This document shows positions 58,251 to 64,000 of a DNA stretch of 64,000 bases, one piece after another (the first letter of the stretch is position 1; each line of letters starts with the position of its first letter). Origin of the DNA: Damh-18 sp964390945 (GTDB taxonomy: Bacteria > Patescibacteriota > Minisyncoccia > Phycocordibacterales > UBA918). Made by a program: the position numbers and the translations under genes. The DNA lies in contig CAYMIV010000003.1 of assembly GCA_964390945.1 (NCBI GenBank), positions 1 through 64,000 on the forward strand, written 5' to 3'. The notes under the pieces were generated by a model. That model saw only the letters and a program-made list of their open reading frames with translations. It did no database searches and was not told where the DNA came from.

Positions 58251-58682
58251 TTAGATACGTCGTTCTTTAGGTGGTCGAGGACCATTGTGCGGCACCGGTG
58301 TTTGGTCTGTTATTTTTGTTATTCCAATACCCTTTGAAGAGAAACCGCGCAGCGATGATTCGCGCCCAGCCCCAACACCCTTGATGACGACCGCAGCATC
58401 ACGCATTCCCATTTGTTGGGCTTTCTCACCGATAATCTCACCTACTTTCGCAGCCGCAAAAGGTGTTGATTTTCGTGAACCCTTAAAACCAAGCGTACCG
58501 CTCGAAGCGCTTATAAGCGTGTTGCCCTTGCTGTCGCAGAGTGTCAGAATCGTGTTATTAAACGTTGCCAAAACGTTAAGTATTCCTGTCGCCACCTTCT
58601 TTTTTGGTAAACGCGAAAGCGCTCGTGATGTGCTACTCACATCCGATCCACCACCCTTCTTAATTATTCGTTTCTTACCCAT
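58251..58682 (-). CDS. 30S ribosomal protein S11
   Basis: The 143-residue S11 has a basic 20-25-residue N-terminal extension, then GILNVLATFNNTILTLCD, SSGTLGFKGSRKSTPFAA and the C-terminal ITDQTPVPHNGPRPPKERR motif. Sits between S13 and S4. Confidence 0.97.
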   Translation of the reverse strand: MGKKRIIKKGGGSDVSSTSRALSRLPKKKVATGILNVLATFNNTILTLCDSKGNTLISASSGTLGFKGSRKSTPFAAAKVGEIIGEKAQQMGMRDAAVVIKGVGAGRESSLRGFSSKGIGITKITDQTPVPHNGPRPPKERRI

Positions 58683-58708
58683 AGGAAATAATGTAATTTA
58701 AGGCGATT

Positions 58709-59086
58709 TTATGTCTTCTCAAGTTTTCTGCGTCCGGATCCCATCGTTTTCTTGACACCCTTAAGCGTGCGGGCGTTCGTTTTCGTTCGTTGTCCTCGAG
58801 CAGGAAGTCTTTTGGCGTGCCGAGTCCCGCGATACGCCTGAATATCCTTTAGTCGCTTGATGTTCCCGCTTACCTGACGCTTCAGCTCGCCCTCAATCGT
58901 AAATGATTCCACTTTATCTCGTATGGCATTCTCTTCGCTCGTAGATAAATCAGGCACTTTTTTTGAAGCGTCGATTTTCAATTCTTTAAGAATGCTCTGT
59001 GCGCGCGAATGCCCAATGCCATACACTGCTGTAAGCGCATACTCTAAACGCTTTGTGTCAGAAATTGTGATACCTGAAATTCTCAT
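58709..59086 (-). CDS. 30S ribosomal protein S13
   Basis: A 125-residue S13: MRISGITISDTKRLEYALTAVYGIGHSRAQSIL, SGNIKRLKDIQAYRGTRHAKRLPARGQRTKTNARTLKG and a Lys/Arg tail. It contacts the P-site tRNA and the bridge to the large subunit. Confidence 0.97.
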   Translation of the reverse strand: MRISGITISDTKRLEYALTAVYGIGHSRAQSILKELKIDASKKVPDLSTSEENAIRDKVESFTIEGELKRQVSGNIKRLKDIQAYRGTRHAKRLPARGQRTKTNARTLKGVKKTMGSGRRKLEKT

Positions 59087-59095
59087 AGTGTGAGC

Positions 59096-59212
59096 TTAAC
59101 CTTGTCGTTGCTTATTGCGCGGCTTCTTCTTATTGATTACGAATATCTTGCCTTTGCGTCGAACAATTTTGTCGTCCGGACTTATTTTTTTTACTGAAGA
59201 TCGTACTTTCAT
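59096..59212 (-). CDS. 50S ribosomal protein L36, zinc-free form
   Basis: From ATG 59212 the product has 38 residues, MKVRSSVKKIS...KPRNKQRQG. The usual CxxC...C...H zinc ribbon of L36 is replaced by Ser, Pro and Asp (KKISPDDKIVRRKG) and no Cys remains. Zinc-independent (C-) paralogues are known in other bacteria. The longer frame to 59281 runs into infA and is not used. Confidence 0.95.
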   Translation of the reverse strand: MKVRSSVKKISPDDKIVRRKGKIFVINKKKPRNKQRQG

Positions 59213-59216
59213 GATA

Positions 59217-59438
59217 TTAAAGTCGTTTAGTGATTCGTGCTTTTCCTCCGTATGGTTCCGGGACGACGGCGACCCTGTCACCTACCAGGACTCGTATCTT
59301 GAATTTCCTCATTTTGCCTGCCAGATAGGCAATAATCGGCTTTTCTTCCCCGTCTATCAAAACACGAAAAAGCGCATTAGCAAGCGCCTCCTCGACGGTA
59401 CCGTAGACGAGATCATCCTTGTCTGATTTTTCTTGCAT
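59217..59438 (-). CDS. Translation initiation factor IF-1
   Basis: A 73-residue S1/OB-fold protein (YGTVEEALANALFRVLIDGEE, GKMRKFKIRVLVGDRVAVVPEPYG). ATG 59438 is preferred over the TTG one codon upstream. First gene of the ribosomal operon, with a full promoter at 59451-59479. Confidence 0.96.
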   Translation of the reverse strand: MQEKSDKDDLVYGTVEEALANALFRVLIDGEEKPIIAYLAGKMRKFKIRVLVGDRVAVVPEPYGGKARITKRL

Positions 59439-59450
59439 CAAACGGCTGTG

Positions 59451-59479
59451 AGTCTAACAAAAACGCAACAAAACGTCAA
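59451..59479 (-). promoter_or_regulatory. Promoter of the infA-rpsI operon (TTGACG-17-TAGACT)
   Basis: The -35 is 59474-59479, the -10 is 59451-59456 with TG one base upstream. It gives a leader of about 6 nt before ATG 59438 and no SD. Confidence 0.75.
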
Positions 59480-59537
59480 GGTGTGCTATACACAGGTCAA
59501 TCGATCGGGTCCATTCTCAAGGAAGCTGAGCATCGAA

Positions 59538-60887
59538 TTAATCCTGGTTTTCACCAACAATGGGTGTAATTGTAATTTTGTTTGCGTCCTCGGGAAACGA
59601 ATTTTTCCAAAATGGCTTTATATCAACTTTAAATTTGGTAATCTCAGGATATTCCTTGTATATGGAAGATTCAAACGCTGTTTTGGGAAGACCGAGCAAA
59701 TCAGTCTTTAGTTTATCAAAATTCAATGTCCAAACGATGCGGGTGGTTCCTTTCAAATCAAATTCAAGAGATTCCAACTTTGAGATATCAGCAAGAGACG
59801 TCGATGCGTTTGTATATGAAAATGTAAGTGTCATGGGATTCGGTATTTCAACTGATGAATTCTCAAATCCACTCACGGTGTGTCGTGCAATGTACGATGC
59901 AAACTCTGCTTCGGGAAAAATCGGAACATGCAAGTGCGCCGTCTCTTTAATGGTCGCCATATCATCGCCATACTTTGTCGCCGGCTGTTGCTCGAAGGCA
60001 AAGGTGACTGCACCGGGATAAAGTATGAAACCAGCTGGCCTTTCTGTTTTTAGGCGTTCAAGAAGAGCATTTCTAAGTTCAAGCTGCAGTGCCTGTTCTG
60101 CCGTCTTGAATTCATCCTCATTTATCATGAACTTTTTTCCCTCATAACCTCCTCGCATTTCATCAGTTGATTCAGCATACACTTTCTCGTATTGGTCGCT
60201 CCCTTTAAGTCCGGGAATCGTAAATCGACTCGATTTTATGTTGTACTGCTCGCCAGTACCATCGGCAAAAACATCCGCGGTTATAACTCCTGGTGATAAT
60301 TCACCTTGCGCGTTCTTTGTTGCTCCCGGCACCTCAATTGACTCCTTTATGCGGTAAATATAGCCTTCGGGAGACTCGAAACGGGTGTTTTTGATGAGTC
60401 GCTGCGATGCAGTGCTGTATGCGTTATAAACCAAAATTTTTCCTGTCGCGCGTTCAGATATTGTTTGCTCACCCGATGCCTTGACCTGGCGCTCGCCACT
60501 TGCTTCAAGACTCAACAATTCATAACTCAATTCACCCGCGCGAGGACCTTGATATCCAACAAACGTTGCCTGTACGGTCGAATCCTTGTATTTGGGATAG
60601 ACGGTTATTTCAGCACCGCTTGTCAGCGAATTAACAAAAATTCCTACCACAAAAATAACCACTACTATGACAAGTGAAACCAAAATTCGCTTTTTTCGCT
60701 CCGAATTGCCATCGAGAATGTCAATTGTAGCAACATCTGAAAAATTAGCGGTTGAATCTATCGACTCAGTGGACGGCTTTGGTCGACGTACCGAAATATC
60801 CTGTTTCGGAAGTACGGTGTTTTGTTCAATTTGTGGTTTTCGAGGTCCCGTCGGGCGGATATCCTGAAGATTCCATTTTTGAGACAT
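59538..60887 (-). CDS. Membrane protein with baseplate-J-like periplasmic domain
   Basis: The 449-residue protein has a Pro-rich cytoplasmic N-terminus (1-65), one membrane helix (about 67-87) and a large outer domain. Within it, GEQTISERATGKILVYNAYS, RLIKNTRFESPEG and VTADVFADGTGEQYNI resemble the baseplate J/gp47 fold as annotated in many Patescibacteria. No phage genes are nearby, so a phage origin is unlikely. It follows the PilM-like gene by 17 nt and may work with it in a pilus- or envelope-linked complex. Confidence 0.72.
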   Translation of the reverse strand: MSQKWNLQDIRPTGPRKPQIEQNTVLPKQDISVRRPKPSTESIDSTANFSDVATIDILDGNSERKKRILVSLVIVVVIFVVGIFVNSLTSGAEITVYPKYKDSTVQATFVGYQGPRAGELSYELLSLEASGERQVKASGEQTISERATGKILVYNAYSTASQRLIKNTRFESPEGYIYRIKESIEVPGATKNAQGELSPGVITADVFADGTGEQYNIKSSRFTIPGLKGSDQYEKVYAESTDEMRGGYEGKKFMINEDEFKTAEQALQLELRNALLERLKTERPAGFILYPGAVTFAFEQQPATKYGDDMATIKETAHLHVPIFPEAEFASYIARHTVSGFENSSVEIPNPMTLTFSYTNASTSLADISKLESLEFDLKGTTRIVWTLNFDKLKTDLLGLPKTAFESSIYKEYPEITKFKVDIKPFWKNSFPEDANKITITPIVGENQD

Positions 60888-60904
60888 AGGTACAGTATAG
60901 CTTG

Positions 60905-62110
60905 TTAATCCTTTGGCTCCTCTTCCCCACAGTGGATTTTGTGGAAAAATCTTGCGGCAATGGCGAGGCGCACATCCGTACCACTATGCGAATCAGGATG
61001 TTTAAAAAGTTTGTTATCTACATGGAGCATGGTGAAATGTTCCGAGGTGATGTTCTCAAGTTTTTTAAGTACTTCAGCACGCACAAAATTTTCAATGCCC
61101 GGTTCAGTGAGAACGACGACAGTTTTTGGAATTGCCCTGCGATTAATTATGGTACTAAAAAGTTCCGATAGTTTCATGGCATAGAGATTCACGTGAGTTT
61201 CGATTGCGTTGCGAGCGGTTTCATTGAGTGTGAGTTCAGCATACCCTCGAAGCATTGAAAGTACATGTTCCGGTGACAGGTTTGTTTTTGCAACAACATC
61301 GCGCACGAGCGTATGTGCTCCATAGTGGATTGAGTGCGTTTCAACAAGCGTACCATGTTCGACAATGCCAATTTCAGTAGACTCGCCCGTAACGGAAACA
61401 ATAACTAAATCTTTAGTCTCCTTAAAAAAATCTCTTAATACGCAGTACGTGACAAGCATGCCAGTATGTGTATCTATTGCAGTTTCAGTAAAAATTTTGT
61501 CGCGAACATCATTAATCGATTCAATGATATCGCGATGCATAAAACCGGTGATGTGTGAAAGTGACAATGATTTTCCCTTAAGACAATGGGGGTCACTGAC
61601 ACTGTAGCCATTGACGCGAATATCAACGGTGGTGTTCTCTACAACTGTAAATCCATCTGTAACAAAGATCGCTTCATCATCTGAGGGGGCATCAAGCCCC
61701 TTTTCTGCCGTGAGAGAAAGATCATTGATGAGGTCGTCTGTTATCTGAAAATCTTGAGCATCCTCATACGAAACTTCTCGCGAGAGAGTGTAAGCCCACG
61801 GAGCAGAAGCGATAAGGAAAATTTTACTGATCCTCGCCCTTCGATCATCGTCTGTGAGTGCCTGAAGACCGTCTTTTGAAAAGACGAGGCTTGCCGAAAA
61901 GAGCGTCTCGCGCATCTGCTTCAAGCGCTCAGTTGCTTCAGGTGATCCGGTGCGCAATCTCATGTGAACCCGGTGCGCAAAAATAACACGCGGAACTGAA
62001 GTTCCTGATTCGCTTTTGATAAGCGCTATACCAACGCTATCTGATGAAACATCAAATAATGCTCCGTAGTGCGGTTTTGCCGCTGAAGAGAACACAGAAA
62101 GACCAAACAT
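60905..62110 (-). CDS. PilM/FtsA-like actin-fold ATPase
   Basis: The 401-residue protein begins with an actin-like phosphate-1 motif (ALFDVSSDSVGIALIK), and has VIVSVTGESTEIGIVEHG as phosphate-2 and VVVLTEPGIENFV late in the chain. This is the PilM/FtsA layout. The acidic C-terminus EEEPKD is short. PilM proteins sit on the inner face of the membrane in type IV pilus assembly. Its partner here is the single-pass protein 59538-60887 rather than PilN. Confidence 0.72.
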   Translation of the reverse strand: MFGLSVFSSAAKPHYGALFDVSSDSVGIALIKSESGTSVPRVIFAHRVHMRLRTGSPEATERLKQMRETLFSASLVFSKDGLQALTDDDRRARISKIFLIASAPWAYTLSREVSYEDAQDFQITDDLINDLSLTAEKGLDAPSDDEAIFVTDGFTVVENTTVDIRVNGYSVSDPHCLKGKSLSLSHITGFMHRDIIESINDVRDKIFTETAIDTHTGMLVTYCVLRDFFKETKDLVIVSVTGESTEIGIVEHGTLVETHSIHYGAHTLVRDVVAKTNLSPEHVLSMLRGYAELTLNETARNAIETHVNLYAMKLSELFSTIINRRAIPKTVVVLTEPGIENFVRAEVLKKLENITSEHFTMLHVDNKLFKHPDSHSGTDVRLAIAARFFHKIHCGEEEPKD

Positions 62111-62171
62111 ACCATCAGTATACCGCGAACGATTCGTCGGCGTGCGGGTAATCTACAGGTGTGATTGCACG

Positions 62172-64000
62172 TCACGCAAGTATCGCTTTAATTCTCCGAA
62201 CGCCGGCAGACGAAGATTCTTCTTTAATAATTTTGAACGTACCCGTAATCGAACCCGTTGTTTCAACATGGGGTCCACCGCACAATTCGCGCGAATAGAC
62301 CGTACCGTCTTTGCCGGTAATGGAATAAACCTTTACCTCATCAGGGTAACGTTCCCAAAAACTCCCCTCAATAGTCTCATCGTTTTGAGCGCGCTCCTTC
62401 GGCATTGTCTCTATCGTAACGCGGGCGTCATTCTGTATCGCCTCGTTTACATACTGTTCGACACGCTTCAATACTTCCTCAGATATTTTTTCTTTGCACG
62501 TGAAATCAAAGCGCATTCGCTCATTGGTTATGTTTGAACCCGCCTGGTGGACATCCGCCCCCAGTTCTCTTCGGAGACCTGCAAGGAGAAGGTGTGTGGC
62601 TGTATGATACGCAATAACAGTATCCGAATGGTCGGCGAGGCCTCCCTTGAATTTTTGTTCCGCCCCTGCACGCGACTTTTCGCGGTGCTCGTTCATTAAA
62701 TTCTGAAATCCACTGCGATCAATAGTCAATCCTCGCTCCGCCGCAATCTCTTCGGTGAGTTCCACCGGGAAGCCGTAGGTTGTAAAGAGTTCGAAAACAT
62801 CCTTGGCTGATATTTCCTTCTTAAGATTTATACGAATATCGTTTATACTCTTAACTTTTTCTATCGGAACTCCGCTGATAGTTTTAATTTTTTCAACAGG
62901 AACATCGTTGATTGTTTTAACCACACGGAAAAATTGACTCAACCCTTTTTCGAGTGTCCTTCGAAATTGCGTCTCCTCCGCCTCGATAGCGTCGAGAATT
63001 TCACCTTCATGTTCCTTGAGGTTTGAATAGTGTTCACTGTATGTTTCGATGACGGAGCGAGCAAGGTTTTTAAGTTCTCCTTCTTTGATTTTGAGAACGT
63101 CAGCAAAACGAACGGCGCGACGAATGAGGCGTCGAACAAAGTACCCCTGTTCGGCATTTCCTGGAAACACACCATCCCCTATCATAAACGTTGCTCCGCG
63201 CATATGGTCTGCGATGACTCGAAATGCACGGAGATTTTCCACATAACGTTTGTTGGTAAGTTTTTCAACATGGTCGACTATGGTTTTCAGCAAGTCGATA
63301 GTAAACACATCAGCATTGCCGTTCGCAGCAGCCGCTATACGTTCCAATCCGCCGCCGAAGTCAACATTCTGTTGCGGCAATTTTTCAAATCCGTGTGCTG
63401 TTTTGACATATTCCATGAACACAGAATTGCCGATTTCGAGAAACCTCCCGCAGTCGCAATTGGGGTGACAATGTTCACCGAATTGCGTATTGTGCGGTGT
63501 TCCAAAATCATAAAATACTTCACTATCGGGACCGCCAATTTCTCCAATCGGCATGTTGTTCGGTTTCCCGGCTCTACTCCACCAATTTTTAGCGGAGTCA
63601 TAGTAGAATATGCGCTCATCATCGTTGATGCCGCGCACACCCCCACTTTTTTCGCTGCCTATATGAGCGACGTGAGCCGTTACACCCTTTTCAGAAAAAA
63701 GCGCTTCCCACAACTCAACGGACTCCGTGTCTTTGGGGATACCGTTCTCTTCATCTCCTGCAAAAACCGTCACAAATATTTTTTGAGGATCAAGCCCGAC
63801 TTCGTCGGTGAGAAACGAAAAGAACATGCGCAACTGTTCCTTTTTAAAGTAATCTCCGAGCGACCAATTTCCGAGCATTTCAAAAAATGTCGTGTGTCGA
63901 TTGTCACCGACCTCATCAATGTCCTCGGCCCGAAAACATTTTTGAGAATCTGCGAGACGTACGCCTTTTGGGTGCTTTTCACCCATGAGATACGCAATAA
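62172..64000 (-). CDS. Alanyl-tRNA synthetase, 3' part of gene (runs off window)
   Basis: The frame is open through the window end (…IAYL-MGEKHPKG), so the N-terminus lies beyond 64000. Visible parts are the aminoacylation domain (CFRAEDIDEVGDNRHTTFFEMLGNWS, GGGLERIA), the tRNA-recognition helices and the editing domain with HTATH and CGGPH zinc motifs. It ends right after SSSAGVRRIKAIL, so the C-Ala oligomerisation domain is absent. Between the helical domain and DVFELFTTYGFP sits an insertion of three 11-residue repeats (62823-62921). Confidence 0.95.
   Translation of the reverse strand, partial: IAYLMGEKHPKGVRLADSQKCFRAEDIDEVGDNRHTTFFEMLGNWSLGDYFKKEQLRMFFSFLTDEVGLDPQKIFVTVFAGDEENGIPKDTESVELWEALFSEKGVTAHVAHIGSEKSGGVRGINDDERIFYYDSAKNWWSRAGKPNNMPIGEIGGPDSEVFYDFGTPHNTQFGEHCHPNCDCGRFLEIGNSVFMEYVKTAHGFEKLPQQNVDFGGGLERIAAAANGNADVFTIDLLKTIVDHVEKLTNKRYVENLRAFRVIADHMRGATFMIGDGVFPGNAEQGYFVRRLIRRAVRFADVLKIKEGELKNLARSVIETYSEHYSNLKEHEGEILDAIEAEETQFRRTLEKGLSQFFRVVKTINDVPVEKIKTISGVPIEKVKSINDIRINLKKEISAKDVFELFTTYGFPVELTEEIAAERGLTIDRSGFQNLMNEHREKSRAGAEQKFKGGLADHSDTVIAYHTATHLLLAGLRRELGADVHQAGSNITNERMRFDFTCKEKISEEVLKRVEQYVNEAIQNDARVTIETMPKERAQNDETIEGSFWERYPDEVKVYSITGKDGTVYSRELCGGPHVETTGSITGTFKIIKEESSSAGVRRIKAILA
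62823..62921 (-). repeat. Three 33-nt tandem repeats inside alaS
   Basis: They encode VKTINDVPVEK, IKTISGVPIEK and VKSINDIRINL, back to back. Homologous AlaRS proteins have only a short loop here. Confidence 0.85.

Noticed and set aside
59538..60887. Phage baseplate gene (prophage)
   Set aside because: Only one baseplate-J-like domain, with a membrane anchor and no other phage genes within the window.
1..64000. Alternative genetic code (TGA as glycine)
   Set aside because: Several genes end normally at TGA (for example the helicase, EVE and grpE-region neighbours) and no conserved gene has an in-frame TGA.
1..64000. CRISPR arrays, insertion sequences or restriction-modification systems
   Set aside because: No regularly spaced repeats, transposase, cas or methyltransferase genes were seen.

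Overview
The window looks like a chromosome segment from a Patescibacteria (CPR) organism of Parcubacteria type. This is inferred from gene content and compact gene style, not from a database search. Supporting signs are a small-genome set of synthetases, cell-wall and ribosomal genes, shortened AspRS, AlaRS and TruB, a zinc-free L36, a PilM-like/baseplate-J-like pair, and many small orphan genes. TGA is a normal stop codon. Two 10-N runs (5535-5544, 31970-31979) show that this is a scaffold.

Layout. 1-360: tRNA-Glu(CUC) with a partial 3' duplicate. 360-3742: 2'-5' RNA ligase-like protein, PIF1-like helicase, YgjP-like metalloprotease, truB. 3776-5575: five small unknown genes with strong Shine-Dalgarno (SD) sites and hairpin terminators. 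5685-10728: YqeY, RmuC, small orphans, L21, recR, dnaB. 10898-17651: cysS, CorA-like, S41 protease, L9, cyclophilin, L27, response regulator. 17682-22161: uracil-DNA glycosylase, an unassigned ncRNA, exonuclease-like protein, LOG protein, pgi, ROK kinase. 22299-26726: structured leader and transglycosylase, DoxX, EVE, DUF1653, murI, M23 hydrolase. 26775-34040: a cell-wall and chromosome-segregation block, all on the minus strand (scpA, scpB, dacA-like, mraY, ftsW, murG, gltX). 34093-38127: pepA and aspS behind a T-box riboswitch, then trpS. 38244-45351: accessory region (PAP2, META/eight-Cys protein, nitronate monooxygenase-like, OGFr-like, CPBP protease, MaoC-like). 45476-51602: 7TM histidine kinase with a tiny membrane partner, DMT transporter, tyrS, unknowns. 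51610-55311: dnaJ, dnaK, grpE. 55417-59438: infA to rpsI ribosomal operon. 59538-64000: baseplate-J-like protein, PilM-like ATPase and the 3' part of alaS.

Two gene-start styles stand out. Most conserved genes have a (often TGn-extended) -10 box ending 6-9 nt before the start codon, which predicts leaderless mRNAs. The small orphan genes and the accessory region instead carry strong SD sites and many have perfect hairpin terminators, which suggests a different history or expression mode. In three heat-shock-region junctions the -10 box overlaps or abuts the upstream stop codon.

The most notable regulatory elements are the complete aspS T-box, with a short specifier hairpin, antiterminator and terminator, and an approximately 166-nt ncRNA at 18361-18526 with a consensus promoter and its own terminator.
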